Notes under the pieces: model-generated | What the model was told of the DNA's origin: nothing | What the model saw: only the letters and a program-made list of their open reading frames with translations | Database searches by the model: none | Source of the DNA: Paracoccaceae bacterium | Lineage (GTDB): Bacteria; Pseudomonadota; Alphaproteobacteria; Rhodobacterales; Rhodobacteraceae | Reading direction: 5' to 3' | DNA: 48,512 nucleotides | Assembly (NCBI GenBank): GCA_024226455.1 | Contig: JAAELR010000089.1 | Location: 1 to 48,512, forward strand | Part shown: positions 8,518 to 19,761 of the stretch, piece by piece | How positions within the stretch are numbered: position 1 is the stretch's first letter | How the letters are laid out: each line of letters opens with the position of its first letter | Position numbers and translations under genes: made by a program

Positions 8518-10649
8518 ATGGAAATCACCATTCTGTTCGCCCCCCTCGTCGGCGCCATCATCTGCGGCTTCGGCTGGAAGCTCATCGGCGAGGACGCGGC
8601 CACCTGGGTCTCTACCGGGTTGCTGTTTCTGGCCATGCTGCTGGCCTGGGTCGTGTTTTTGGGTTTCGACGGCGAGACCCGGCAGATCCCGATCATGCGT
8701 TTCGTCGAAAGCGGCAGCCTTTCCACCGAATGGGCCATCCGGCTCGACCGGCTGACCGCGATCATGCTGATCGTGGTGACCACGGTGTCGGCATTGGTGC
8801 ATCTTTATTCGCAAGGCTACATGGCCAATGACAGCCAGTTCCGGACAGGCGAGAGCTATCGGCCGCGCTTTTTCGCCTATCTGTCGTTCTTCACCTTCGC
8901 CATGCTGGCGCTGGTCACGTCCGACAATCTGGTGCAGATGTTCTTTGGCTGGGAGGGCGTGGGCGTCGCATCCTATCTGCTGATCGGCTTTTACTACCGT
9001 AAACCCACCGCCAACGCCGCCGCGATCAAGGCTTTTGTGGTCAACCGGATCGGCGATTTCGGCTTTGCGTTGGCGATATTCGGGCTGTTCTACCTGACCG
9101 ACTCGATTTCCCTGGACGTGGTGTTCGAGGCCGCGCCGGTGCTGGCCGAGACACAGATATCGTTCCTCTGGGCTGACTGGAACGCCGCCAATCTGCTGGC
9201 ATTCCTGCTGTTCGTCGGCGCCATGGGCAAATCGGCGCAGCTATTCCTGCACACCTGGCTTCCGGATGCGATGGAGGGCCCGACGCCGGTGTCGGCGCTG
9301 ATCCACGCCGCCACTATGGTGACCGCCGGCGTGTTCCTGGTGTGCCGCATGTCGCCCCTGTTCGAGTTCGCCGCCGACGCCAAGACCATCGTGGTCTATA
9401 TCGGCGCCATGACGGCGTTCTTTGCCGCCACCGTGGGTCTGGTGCAGAACGACATCAAGCGCGTCATCGCCTATTCGACCTGCTCGCAGCTGGGCTATAT
9501 GTTCGTGGCCGCGGGCGTGGGCGTCTACAGCGCGGCCATGTTCCACCTGTTCACGCATGCCTTTTTCAAGGCGATGCTGTTTTTGGGCGCCGGTTCGGTG
9601 ATCCACGCCATGCATCACGAGCAGGACATGCGCAACTACGGCGCTCTGCGCAAGAAGATCCCGCTGACCTTCTGGGCCATGATGATCGGCACGCTGGCCA
9701 TCACCGGCGTCGGCATCCCGCTGACCACCATCGGGTTCGCCGGGTTCCTGTCGAAAGATGCCATCATCGAGAGCGCCTGGGGCGCCCATACTTCGGCGGG
9801 CGACTTTGCCTTCTGGCTGCTGGTTATCGCGGCGATGTTCACCAGCTTCTATTCCTGGCGGCTGATCTTCATGACCTTCTTTGGCGAGCGCAGGGGCGAC
9901 AAGCACACCCACGAGCACGCTCATGAGAGCCCCTGGACCATGACCGTGCCGCTGGGCGTGCTGGCTGTCGGTTCGGTGCTGGCCGGCATGGTCTGGCTCA
10001 GCCCGTTCTTTGGCGACCATGACCGGGTGAACAAGTTCTACGGTGTGCCCACCCATGGCGAGGTGAGGCACGCCGCCACCACCGGCGGGCAGGGCGACAC
10101 GGTGATGATCGGCGCCTCTGACAGCCACGACGACGAGGGCGACAATGCCGCCGCAGGGGACCACGAGGGCGACCCCGCGGTCGCGGGCTGGACGCCGGGG
10201 CAGGGGGCGGTCTTTACCCATCCCGACAACCATGTGATGGACAACGCCCACCAAGCCCCGAAATGGGTCAAGCTTTCGCCGTTCATCGCCATGGCGATCG
10301 GTTTCGTCACCGCCTGGGTCTTCTATATCGGGCTGCCCGGGATCCCGGGCAAGCTGGCCGCGATCCTGCGCCCGCTCTACCTGTTCTTGCTGAACAAGTG
10401 GTATTTCGACGAGCTTTACGACGCCATCTTCGTGCGACCGGCCAAATGGCTGGGACGGTTCTTGTGGAAACGCGGTGACGGCAACATCATCGACGGCTTT
10501 CTCAACGGCGTGGCGTTGGGCGTGGTGCCCTTCTTCACCCGCGCCGCCGGGCGGCTGCAGTCGGGCTATATCTTCACCTACGCATTGGCCATGGTCGTCG
10601 GGGTTGTCATCCTCGTCACCTGGGTGACGCTGGCCGGAGGGTCGCACTG

Positions 10650-10650
<1 letters not shown>
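8518..10650 (+). CDS. nuoL: NADH-quinone oxidoreductase subunit L (NuoL)
   Basis: 710 residues; the largest antiporter-like subunit of the complex I membrane arm. Recognisable blocks are the N-terminal helices, [19 protein letters not shown], the proton-channel segment [22 protein letters not shown] with the conserved Lys-containing helices after it, and the C-terminal amphipathic lateral helix region. A hydrophilic stretch of about 80 residues (roughly 460-590) is rich in His, Asp and Glu (HTHEHAHE, then [10 protein letters not shown] and DHEGDP) and would lie on the membrane surface; similar but variable loops exist in relatives. The stop overlaps the nuoM ATG by one base (TGATG). Confidence 0.97.
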
Positions 10651-12203
<1,553 letters not shown>

Positions 12204-12204
12204 C

Positions 12205-13641
12205 ATGACCAACGCTGACTTTCAGATCCTACTGCCCGAGATCGTCCTGGCGGTCTTTGCCATGGCCGCGCTGCTGTTTGCCGTCTACACCGGCAAGGAC
12301 AAGACCGCGCCGATGCTGACCTGGATCACGGCGGCGATCCTGGCCGCGCTCGCCGTCTGGATCGGCTGGAACGGCGAAGGGACCAACGCGGCCTTTGGCG
12401 GCATGTTCGTCGACGACGCGTTTTCGCGTTTTGCCAAGGTGGTGATCCTGATCGCGGCGGCCGCGGTCCTCGTGATGGGCGAGGGCTATATGGCCAAACG
12501 CAACCTGCTGCGTTTCGAATACCCGCTGCTGATCGCACTGGCGGCGGTCGGCATGATGGTGATGGTCAGCGCCGGCGACCTGATCGCGCTTTACATGGGG
12601 CTGGAACTGCAATCGCTGTCGCTTTACGTGGTGGCCGCCCTGCGCCGCGACTCGGTGAAATCGACAGAAGCGGGTCTGAAATACTTCGTGCTGGGCGCGC
12701 TCAGTTCTGGCCTGCTGCTATACGGCGCCTCGCTGACTTATGGTTTTGCCGGCACCACCATGTTTACGGGCATCGTCGAGGCCGCCGCGCACGATATTCC
12801 GCTGGGGCTGCTGTTTGGCCTGGTTTTCATCCTGATGGGGCTGGCCTTCAAGGTCTCTGCCGTGCCGTTCCACATGTGGACGCCGGATGTCTATGAGGGC
12901 TCTCCGACCCCGGTCACCGCCTTCTTCGCCACCGCCCCCAAGATGGCCGCCATGGGTCTTTTCGCCCGCGTGGTGCATGACGCCTTTGGCGGGGTCACCG
13001 CCGACTGGGGCCAGATCGTCGCCCTTCTGTCGGTCGCATCCATGTTCCTCGGCGCCGTGGCCGCCATCGGCCAGCGCGACATCAAGCGGCTGATGGCCTA
13101 TTCCTCGATCGCGCATATGGGCTTTGCCCTGATGGGTCTGGCCAGCGGTACCGAGTTCGGCGTGCAGGCGATGCTGATCTACATGGCGATTTACGTGACG
13201 ATGAATGTGGGCACCTTCGCCTTCATCCTCAGCATGCAGCGCGACGGTCAGGCGGTCACTGATATCGGCGCGCTGAACCAGTATTCCAAGACCGAGCCGC
13301 TCAAGGCGCTGGCCGTGCTGGTCTTGATGTTCAGCCTCGCCGGAGTGCCGCCCATGGTCGGGTTCTTCGGCAAATTCTATGTGCTGCAGGCGGCGGTGCA
13401 GGCCGATATGGCATGGCTGGCAGTGGCCGGCGTGATCGCCTCGGTGATTGGTGCCTTCTATTACCTGCGCATCGTCTATTTCATGTATTTCGGCGAAGAG
13501 ACCGACCCGCTCGACCACGCCATGGCGCCGGCGCAGTGGGTGTTCCTGATGGCCTCTGCCGCGATCATGGTGTTGGGGGTGGTCAACCTTCTGGGCATCG
13601 AAGGCCCGGCAACGGCGGCGGCGGCCGCGCTGGTGAACTAG
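12205..13641 (+). CDS. nuoN: NADH-quinone oxidoreductase subunit N (NuoN)
   Basis: 478 residues, about 14 transmembrane helices; the third antiporter-like subunit of complex I (ND2 homologue) and the last nuo gene. Conserved features are the [15 protein letters not shown] helix with its Glu, [21 protein letters not shown], and [14 protein letters not shown]. The ATG at 12205 (MTNADFQI) is preferred over an in-frame start 24 bases upstream because it lies just after the nuoM stop and gives the usual N terminus. birA follows after 57 bases. Confidence 0.97.
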   Translation: MTNADFQILLPEIVLAVFAMAALLFAVYTGKDKTAPMLTWITAAILAALAVWIGWNGEGTNAAFGGMFVDDAFSRFAKVVILIAAAAVLVMGEGYMAKRNLLRFEYPLLIALAAVGMMVMVSAGDLIALYMGLELQSLSLYVVAALRRDSVKSTEAGLKYFVLGALSSGLLLYGASLTYGFAGTTMFTGIVEAAAHDIPLGLLFGLVFILMGLAFKVSAVPFHMWTPDVYEGSPTPVTAFFATAPKMAAMGLFARVVHDAFGGVTADWGQIVALLSVASMFLGAVAAIGQRDIKRLMAYSSIAHMGFALMGLASGTEFGVQAMLIYMAIYVTMNVGTFAFILSMQRDGQAVTDIGALNQYSKTEPLKALAVLVLMFSLAGVPPMVGFFGKFYVLQAAVQADMAWLAVAGVIASVIGAFYYLRIVYFMYFGEETDPLDHAMAPAQWVFLMASAAIMVLGVVNLLGIEGPATAAAAALVN

Positions 13642-13698
13642 CGCCTTGGACGCTTGCGGGTTTTCGACGGAGAAACGCCTGCGGCGAGGGCGCGGCCT

Positions 13699-14448
13699 GT
13701 GACTGGCTGGCCAGAGGGCTACGGTCGCATCGTCATGGACGAGACCGACAGCACCAATGCCGAGGCCGCGCGCCGCGCGCCAGAGCTTGCCGGCCCGACC
13801 TGGATCATGGCCCTGAAACAGACCGCCGCCCGCGGGCGCCGTGGTCGCGCCTGGGTCAGCCCGGCGGGCAGTTTTGCCGCCACCCTGGTGATGCGCCCCA
13901 CAGAGCCGCCCGAAACCGTGGCCCTGCGCAGCTTTGTCGCGGCACTGGCGCTGTACGACGCCTTCGTGGCGCAAACCGGGCGACCAGACCCCTTTGCGCT
14001 GAAATGGCCCAACGACGTGCTGCTGAACGGCGGCAAGGTGGCGGGCATCCTGCTGGAAAGCATCGGCGCGGGCACCGGCGTGCAGCATCTGGCCATCGGC
14101 GTCGGCGTCAACCTGGCCCAGGCGCCCGGCGCCGACGAGGTAGAGCCGGGCGCCATCCGCCCCATGGCGCTGGCCGCCGGGACCGGGGCGCGCGTCACGC
14201 CCGATGAAATGCTCGACCAGCTGGCCACTGCCTATGCCGCCTGGGAGACCCGGTTTGTCACCTATGGCTTTGCCCCGATCCGCGAGGCATGGCTGGCCCG
14301 CGCCGCGCGGCTGGGACAGGTGATCACCGCCCGTACTGCCGCCGAAGAGACCACCGGCACCTTCGAGACGGTGGACAACTCCGGCGCACTGGTCTTGAAC
14401 ACGCCGAAGGGCCGCCGGGCGATCCCGGCCGCCGAGATCTTTTTCTGA
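13699..14448 (+). CDS. birA: Biotin--[acetyl-CoA-carboxylase] ligase (BirA, monofunctional)
   Basis: 249 residues. It activates biotin to biotinyl-AMP and attaches it to the biotin carboxyl carrier protein. Catalytic-domain motifs are present: DSTNAEA near residue 18, the ligand loop ARGRRGRAW, KWPNDVLLNGGKVAGILLE, and a C-terminal SH3-like domain (about residues 205-249). There is no N-terminal helix-turn-helix, so it is the class I enzyme and not a repressor. I chose GTG at 13699, with GCGAGGG upstream, giving MTGWPEGYG; an in-frame TTG at 13654 would add 15 low-complexity residues. nuoN-birA-coaX-rnj is a familiar order in Rhodobacteraceae. Confidence 0.93.
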   Translation: MTGWPEGYGRIVMDETDSTNAEAARRAPELAGPTWIMALKQTAARGRRGRAWVSPAGSFAATLVMRPTEPPETVALRSFVAALALYDAFVAQTGRPDPFALKWPNDVLLNGGKVAGILLESIGAGTGVQHLAIGVGVNLAQAPGADEVEPGAIRPMALAAGTGARVTPDEMLDQLATAYAAWETRFVTYGFAPIREAWLARAARLGQVITARTAAEETTGTFETVDNSGALVLNTPKGRRAIPAAEIFF

Positions 14449-14460
14449 AGCGAGGCGAAC

Positions 14461-15234
14461 ATGCTGCTCTGCATCGACTGCGGCAACACCAACACCGTAT
14501 TTGCCGTCTGGGACGGAACCGGGTTCCGTGCCACCTTTCGCACCACCACCGAGCATCAGCGCACGGCGGATCAGTATTTCGTCTGGTTCTCGACGCTGAT
14601 GAAGCACAAGGGCATCGAGGTCGATATCGGCGAGGTGATCATCTCGTCCACCGTGCCGCGCGTGGTGTTCAACCTGCGCCTGCTATGCGCCAATTATTTC
14701 GACACCAGGCCTTATGTGGTCGGCAAACCCGACTGCCTGCTGCCGGTGGCCCCCCGGGTCGATGACGGTACCATCGTCGGCCCCGACCGGCTGGTGAACA
14801 CTGCCGGGGCCTTTGACCGGCATGGCGGCGATATCATCGTGGTCGATTTCGGCACCGCCACCACATTCGACGTGGTGGCCCATGACGGCGCTTACGTGGG
14901 CGGTGTCATCGCGCCGGGCGTGAACCTGTCGCTGGAGGCCCTGCACATGGCCGCCGCCGCCCTGCCGCATGTGGACATCACCAAGCCGCAAAAGGTGATC
15001 GGCACCAACACGGTGACCTGCATGCAGGTGGGGGTATTCTGGGGCTATGTGGGGCTGATCCACGAGATCACCGACCGCATCAAGGGGGAATACGACAGGC
15101 CCATGCGGATCGTCGGCACCGGCGGGCTGGCGCCTCTCTTTGCCACGGGCGACGTGCTGTTCGATCTGATCGAGGACGATCTCACCATGCACGGGCTAAC
15201 CGTGATCTACCGTTTCAACAAGGAAAACCAATAG
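14461..15234 (+). CDS. coaX: Type III pantothenate kinase (CoaX)
   Basis: 257 residues. It phosphorylates pantothenate in the first step of coenzyme A synthesis. The ASKHA-fold motifs are visible: IDCGNTNT at residues 5-12 (phosphate-1), the pantothenate-binding GPDRLVN, and VVDFGTATTFD (phosphate-2) with its catalytic Asp, plus GVIAPG and GTGGLA near the end. It starts 12 bases after birA and ends two bases before RNase J, so the three form one unit. Confidence 0.96.
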   Translation: MLLCIDCGNTNTVFAVWDGTGFRATFRTTTEHQRTADQYFVWFSTLMKHKGIEVDIGEVIISSTVPRVVFNLRLLCANYFDTRPYVVGKPDCLLPVAPRVDDGTIVGPDRLVNTAGAFDRHGGDIIVVDFGTATTFDVVAHDGAYVGGVIAPGVNLSLEALHMAAAALPHVDITKPQKVIGTNTVTCMQVGVFWGYVGLIHEITDRIKGEYDRPMRIVGTGGLAPLFATGDVLFDLIEDDLTMHGLTVIYRFNKENQ

Positions 15235-15236
15235 CC

Positions 15237-16904
15237 ATGGCTGAAGACAGGCTGATCTATCTGCCGCTGGGCGGAGCGGGCGAAGTGGGCATGAACTGTT
15301 ATGTCTATGGCTACGGGCGCCCGGACCATGAACGCCTGATCGTGGTCGATCTGGGCGTGACATTTCCCGATATGGACAGCACACCCGGGGTCGACCTGAT
15401 CCTGCCCGATATCGAATGGCTCGAGGCGCGCCGCGACCGCATCGAGGCGATCTTCATCACCCATGCGCATGAGGACCATGTGGGCGCTCTGGGCCATCTG
15501 TGGCGCCGGCTTGGCGCTCCGGTGCACGCGCGCGCCTTCACGGCCCATATCGGGCGGCTGAAGCTGAACGAGCATGGGCTTGCCCCCGAAACCATCACCA
15601 CCGCCTCGCCTTGGCCCGAAACGGTGCAGGCGGGTCCGTTCAGGGTGGGTTTCCTGCCGGTATCGCATTCGATCCCGGAAAGCTCTGCCCTGGTGATCGA
15701 CACGCCCGCGGGCCGTGTGATGCACACGGGCGACTTCAAGCTCGACGAGACACCGCTGGTGGGCGAGCCGTTCAGCGGGGCGCTCTGGGCCGAGGTCGCC
15801 AGGCCCGGGGTCAGGGCGCTGGTCTGCGATTCGACCAACGTGTTTTCACGCAATCCCGGGCGCAGCGAGGCCAGCGTAGGCCCCGAGATCGAGCGTCTGG
15901 TGGCCGGTGCGACCGGCATGGTGGCCGCGACCACGTTTGCCAGCAACATCGCTCGGGTCAGAACGCTGGCAGAGGCCGGGCACCGGGCCGGGCGGTCGGT
16001 GGTTCTGCTAGGACGCGCCATGCGGCGCATGGTCGAGGCGGGCATCACCACCGGGGTGCTGACGGATTTTCCCAAGGTGATCAGCGCGCAAGAGGCCCAG
16101 GACATGCCGCGTGAAAACCTGATGCTGCTGACCACGGGCAGCCAGGGCGAGCGCCGCGCGGCCACGGCGCAGCTTTCGCGCGGCAAGTATCTGGGGTTGC
16201 GGATGCACGAGGGCGACACGTTCCTGTTCTCGTCCAAGACCATCCCGGGCAACGAACGCTCGGTGCTGCGCATCGTCAACGCGTTCAGCGAGATGGGGGT
16301 GGACGTGGTCGATGACGGCAGCGACCGGTACCATGTTTCGGGCCACGCCAACCGGCCCGACCTGCAGACGGTACATGGGCTGATCGACCCGGCCATGGTG
16401 GTGCCGATGCATGGCGAACACCGGATGCTGCGCGAACATGCCAGGCTGGCGCAAGAGGGCGGGCGCGCGGCGATAATCGCGCCGAACGGCACAATGCTGG
16501 ACCTCGGCGGCGACAGGCCGGTGGTGGCCGACTATGTCGAGACCGGGCGCAGCTATCTTGACGGCAAGCTGCAGGTCGGCGCGCTGGACGGTATCGTGCG
16601 CGACCGGATTCGCATGGCGCTGAATGGTCATGTGACGGTGGCGGTGATCCTGGACGAGGGCGACGATCTGGTCGGTGACCCCTGGTGCGAGGTGATGGGG
16701 CTGGCCGAAACCGGCGCCAGCGCCGCGCCGCTGGTCGATGTTCTGGAACACGATCTGGGTCAGGCGCTGGGACGCGCCAAGGCCGGGACGCTGGCCGATG
16801 ACGGTGCGATAGAGGATCTGGCGCGCCGGGTAGTACGCAAATCGGCGATGGACGAGATCGGCAAGAAGCCCGAGGTCACGGTAGTAGTCAGCCGGCTCGC
16901 CTGA
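15237..16904 (+). CDS. rnj: Ribonuclease J
   Basis: 555 residues, the standard length. It is a metallo-beta-lactamase/beta-CASP nuclease with endo- and 5'-to-3' exonuclease activity in RNA decay and rRNA maturation. The zinc motif HAHEDH is at residues 76-81, preceded by the LGGAGEVGMN signature. DFKLD, CDSTN and the beta-CASP LTTGSQGE and SGHANRPDL / MHGEHRML motifs follow in order. The start is two bases after coaX. A pair of inverted palindromic repeats lies directly after the stop. Confidence 0.95.
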   Translation: MAEDRLIYLPLGGAGEVGMNCYVYGYGRPDHERLIVVDLGVTFPDMDSTPGVDLILPDIEWLEARRDRIEAIFITHAHEDHVGALGHLWRRLGAPVHARAFTAHIGRLKLNEHGLAPETITTASPWPETVQAGPFRVGFLPVSHSIPESSALVIDTPAGRVMHTGDFKLDETPLVGEPFSGALWAEVARPGVRALVCDSTNVFSRNPGRSEASVGPEIERLVAGATGMVAATTFASNIARVRTLAEAGHRAGRSVVLLGRAMRRMVEAGITTGVLTDFPKVISAQEAQDMPRENLMLLTTGSQGERRAATAQLSRGKYLGLRMHEGDTFLFSSKTIPGNERSVLRIVNAFSEMGVDVVDDGSDRYHVSGHANRPDLQTVHGLIDPAMVVPMHGEHRMLREHARLAQEGGRAAIIAPNGTMLDLGGDRPVVADYVETGRSYLDGKLQVGALDGIVRDRIRMALNGHVTVAVILDEGDDLVGDPWCEVMGLAETGASAAPLVDVLEHDLGQALGRAKAGTLADDGAIEDLARRVVRKSAMDEIGKKPEVTVVVSRLA

Positions 16905-16910
16905 CGCGCC

Positions 16911-16991
16911 GCTCATCGCGCGGGGCTGCGCCCCGGCGCTCCTCGCTGGGGGCGGACCCTGGCGAGGAGGGCCCGTGCGGGCCCGATGAGC
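16911..16991. repeat. Inverted pair of palindromic interspersed repeats (family R1)
   Basis: Two copies of the same unit face each other. The first (16911-16946) reads GCTCATCG, a GGGC/CCCC mini-stem, then CTCCTCGC. The second (16961-16991) is its near reverse complement: GGCGAGGAG, GCCC/GGGC, CGATGAGC. Each unit can fold alone, and the pair can form one long hairpin over about 80 bases. It lies directly after the RNase J stop codon. Single copies occur at 17601-17634 and 44463-44492, always between genes. A REP-like mRNA-end element is likely. Confidence 0.65.
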
Positions 16992-17066
16992 CCCCCCGGG
17001 GGCGCCCGCTTTGATATTGCCCCGATCCGGCCCAAAAACCGCCCGGTTTTCTTGCGAGGTACGGCC

Positions 17067-17534
17067 ATGGACAGAAGGCCTCATAGATCGCGGAAGTTTC
17101 TTGACCGCCTGCGGCGGATTGCGACATCGCTTATGATCAGCATCGCGCTCTACCCCATCGTTCTGGTGGGCGTCTGGGCGTTGGTGATGATCGGCGCCGT
17201 GGCTGCCGATCTTCAGGTTCCCACCGATACCATGCCGTTGGTCTACGGGCTGGTCTTTGCCGGACTCACCGTGGCGCTGATCGACCTTCTGGGGCTCGGT
17301 AGCGTCGTGCTGGGGCTCGTCTCCAGCGCCAACCTGATCGAATACGCGCAGCTCGTGGTTCCGGGCCGCACCGCCTCGGCGGTGGATTTCATGGCCGGGC
17401 TTGCCGGCGTCCTGGTGGGTGCGCTGCTGGTCTGGGCTGCGCGCAGCCTGGTGCAGCGCAACCGGCGGGTCGAAGAGATCATTCTGCCCGGCGAGACAGG
17501 CGACGAAGATTGCAAGGCAACCGCCTGCGCCTGA
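17067..17534 (+). CDS. VanZ-like small membrane protein
   Basis: 155 residues with a basic N terminus and four predicted transmembrane helices (about residues 18-42, 50-68, 70-92 and 105-125). The segment NLIEYAQLVVPGRTASAVDFMAG matches the VanZ-like pattern (E.xQ..VPGR.AS..D), a family named for a teicoplanin-resistance protein, though most members have no known function. The ATG at 17067 follows GCGAGGT by six bases; a longer frame starting at 16986 runs through the repeat region and is unlikely. A terminator hairpin follows. Confidence 0.65.
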   Translation: MDRRPHRSRKFLDRLRRIATSLMISIALYPIVLVGVWALVMIGAVAADLQVPTDTMPLVYGLVFAGLTVALIDLLGLGSVVLGLVSSANLIEYAQLVVPGRTASAVDFMAGLAGVLVGALLVWAARSLVQRNRRVEEIILPGETGDEDCKATACA

Positions 17535-17576
17535 AGCGATTCCCGGACAGCAGCAACCAGAGCAAAACGGCTTGGC

Positions 17577-17597
17577 AGGCCCTGACGGGCCTTTCTC
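17577..17597 (+). terminator. Probable terminator after the VanZ-like gene
   Basis: A perfect stem AGGCCC (17577-17582) / GGGCCT (17587-17592) with a TGAC loop is followed by TTCTC. It sits 42 bases after the stop codon and is similar in layout to the hairpin at 442-459. Confidence 0.5.
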
Positions 17598-17600
17598 GCC

Positions 17601-17634
17601 GGCGAGGAGCGTTGGCGAAGCCCGAGCGATGAGC
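17601..17634. repeat. Palindromic interspersed repeat, family R1, single copy
   Basis: The unit reads GGCGAGGAGC, a short GGC/GCC stem, then GCGATGAGC. It has the same end blocks as the units at 16961-16991 and 44463-44492. It lies between the terminator of the VanZ-like gene and the 3' end of the convergent helicase gene. Confidence 0.55.
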
Positions 17635-17725
17635 CGTCTGCCGGGGCGCCAGAGTATCCGTGCTCGGGTAAACTCTGCCTCGACCGTGGCGATGAAGGCC
17701 TTGATCTGGTTGAACGCTAAACGCT

Positions 17726-19099
17726 CTAGACGGTCTTGCGTTCATCAAAGCTCATTGCAATGAAGCTTGGCAAATGGCCGCCCATGCCGACCACCTTCTC
17801 ATTGGACTTGCCGCCACGACGTTCCTTGCGCCCGCTGTCCCCGCTGTCCTCGCTGCCACGGCGTCCGCGTGTATTCGCGGGTTTGCGCGGCGGCTCTGCC
17901 TCGGCGGGTGCCTCGGGGGCAGGGCTTTTCGGCGCCGGGGTGACGGATGCGGATGCGGGGGTATCGACGCGCGGGATGGTTTTGGCGATCAGCTTTTCCA
18001 CCGCGTCGAGCGCCTTCTCGTCGCGCTTTTCGCAGATCATCACCGCCTTGCCCTCGCGGCCCGCACGGCCGGTGCGACCGATGCGGTGCACGTAATCCTC
18101 GGCATGGCCGGGCACGTCGAAATTGAAGATGTGGCTGACGTTGGGAATGTCCAGCCCACGAGCGGCCACGTCCGAGGCGATCAGATACTTGATTGCTCCG
18201 GCGCGGAACGCGTCCAATGTGCGGGTGCGTTGCGACTGTTCCAGGTCGCCATGGATCGGCTCTGCATCAAATCCATGTTTTTTCAGTGACTTGGCGACGA
18301 TATCCACATCCGTCTTGCGGTTGCAGAACACGATCGCGTTGGTGCAGGCCTCGCCTTCGCCATCAATCACCGCGCGCAGCATGGCGCGCTTTTCCGTGGC
18401 GCCCCGCTCGCGGCGGCTGGCGCGGAACATCACCACGGCCTGTTCGATAGTTTCTGACGCAGTGGCCTGGCGCGCCACTTCGATCTTGGCGGGGTTCGAC
18501 AGGAAAAGGTTGGTGATACGCTCGATCTCCGGCGCCATGGTGGCCGAAAAGAACAGTGTCTGCCGGGTGAACGGGGTCAGTGAGAAGATCCGCTCGATAT
18601 CCGGGATGAACCCCATGTCAAGCATCCGGTCGGCCTCATCCACCACCATGATCTGCACGCCCGTTAGCAGCAGCTTGCCGCGCTCGAAATGGTCAAGCAG
18701 GCGGCCCGGCGTGGCGATCAGCACGTCGACGCCCTTGTCGATCAGGATGTCCTGGTCCTTGAAGCTGACGCCGCCGATCAGCAGCGCCTTGGTCAGTTTG
18801 ACATGCTGCGAATAGGTGTCGAAATTTTCGGCCACCTGGGCGGCCAGTTCCCGCGTCGGGCACAATACCAGCGAACGCGGCATCCGGGCCCGGGCCCGAC
18901 CGCGGGCCAGCATGGTGATCATCGGCAGCACGAAGCCGGCAGTCTTGCCGGTGCCGGTCTGGGCAATGCCCAGAACGTCGCGGCCCTCAAGCGCAGGGGG
19001 AATAGCGCCGACCTGGATCGGTGTCGGTGTGGTGTATCCGGCGTCGGATACGGCGCGAAGAACTTTGGGGGCGAGCCCCAAGTCGGTAAAAGATGTCAT
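17726..19099 (-). CDS. DEAD-box RNA helicase (RhlE type)
   Basis: 457 residues. It is an ATP-dependent RNA helicase of the kind used in ribosome assembly or RNA decay. Motifs appear in order: Q-motif (F4, then TPTPIQ at 25-29), AQTGTGKT (46-53), PTREL, GG and TPGR, DEAD (154-157), SAT, then in domain 2 the VAARGLD and HRIGRTGRAG blocks. The last 80 residues are a low-complexity Pro/Ala/Arg/Lys tail, typical for RNA binding. It is transcribed towards the VanZ-like gene. Roseobacter genomes carry several paralogues, so I do not give a firm gene symbol. Confidence 0.93.
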   Translation of the reverse strand: MTSFTDLGLAPKVLRAVSDAGYTTPTPIQVGAIPPALEGRDVLGIAQTGTGKTAGFVLPMITMLARGRARARMPRSLVLCPTRELAAQVAENFDTYSQHVKLTKALLIGGVSFKDQDILIDKGVDVLIATPGRLLDHFERGKLLLTGVQIMVVDEADRMLDMGFIPDIERIFSLTPFTRQTLFFSATMAPEIERITNLFLSNPAKIEVARQATASETIEQAVVMFRASRRERGATEKRAMLRAVIDGEGEACTNAIVFCNRKTDVDIVAKSLKKHGFDAEPIHGDLEQSQRTRTLDAFRAGAIKYLIASDVAARGLDIPNVSHIFNFDVPGHAEDYVHRIGRTGRAGREGKAVMICEKRDEKALDAVEKLIAKTIPRVDTPASASVTPAPKSPAPEAPAEAEPPRKPANTRGRRGSEDSGDSGRKERRGGKSNEKVVGMGGHLPSFIAMSFDERKTV

Positions 19100-19426
19100 G
19101 CGTGCCTTTCGGATGGGCGGCTTGGGTTCGGCCGCATTCCCGACGCGGCCAGACAGGCCGTATTGCCTGTCACTCGACGGTCCGTGACCTAAGCCATATA
19201 CACAACAGGGTCAAGTTTGCCGACCGCGCGGGCAAGGGGCAAATGGTCGCCGCCGGAGTTTTGTTGCGTTTTTCGGGACAATCCGCCGGGTTCGCCGCGA
19301 TTGATTGTAAATTCGCGCCAGTTCGCCAGTACAAAAGCCAAGCCAGGCCGAGAAATACCCTCTTTGTTGCCATATCTGCGGCCCAAAAAGCCGGTTCAAG
19401 TTGGTAAACAACAAAGGAGACGTGAC
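19100..19426. other. Divergent intergenic region, no gene seen
   Basis: 327 bases separate the minus-strand helicase from the plus-strand 46-residue membrane protein and must hold both promoters. The part 19290-19420 is richer in A/T than the surroundings and ends with AAGGAGA just before the small gene. Short frames here have no ribosome site or protein-like composition. I see no RNA gene. Confidence 0.5.
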
Positions 19427-19567
19427 ATGGAGAATTTCGGAAATTTCGGCCCTGGGCCGGCAACGGCGGCCACGCTGGCCATTGTGTTCCTGCTATTGAT
19501 TTACTGGGTACGCCGCCCCGAACGTCGCGGCGACCTGACGGCGCCGGCCGCCGAGCAGGCTGGCTGA
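19427..19567 (+). CDS. 46-residue membrane protein, paralogue 1 of a pair
   Basis: It starts at an ATG seven bases after a strong ribosome site (AAGGAGA). The product has a Gly/Pro/Asn-rich N terminus, one hydrophobic helix (about residues 12-28), then WVRRPERRGDLT and a short Ala-rich end. The same layout and the WVRRPxRxxDL motif recur in the 51-residue protein at 19762-19917, which supports both as real genes arising by duplication. The Arg cluster after the helix suggests the C terminus is cytoplasmic. Function unknown. Confidence 0.65.
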   Translation: MENFGNFGPGPATAATLAIVFLLLIYWVRRPERRGDLTAPAAEQAG

Positions 19568-19761
19568 GCAGTTGCAGCCCGGATCAGCCGCAAACATGCC
19601 GGTTGCGGTGCAGGTCCGCAATGGCTGCCGCAACCCGGCGTGGTTCAAACGACCCCGGAAAGCAACAAAAAAGACATTGCTCAAAAAAAGCCATCAAGAG
19701 TCCCACTTTTTGCCACAACCTTGAAGCAGTGTGAACGGTGCAACGAAAGAGGAAACGCAGT

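Noticed and set aside
10331-10352. CCCGGGATCCCGGG-type palindrome in nuoL
   Set aside because: It encodes the conserved-looking GLPGIPGK loop and shows none of the end blocks of the repeat families.
9241-10647. 468-residue minus-strand frame across nuoL
   Set aside because: Antisense shadow of the nuoL codon pattern; His/Asp/Gly-rich without any domain.
12718-14607. 629-residue minus-strand frame across nuoN and birA
   Set aside because: It spans two clear plus-strand genes and has no motif of its own.
17640-17725. Possible tRNA-like fold before the helicase 3' end
   Set aside because: No T-loop or acceptor stem pairing could be found.
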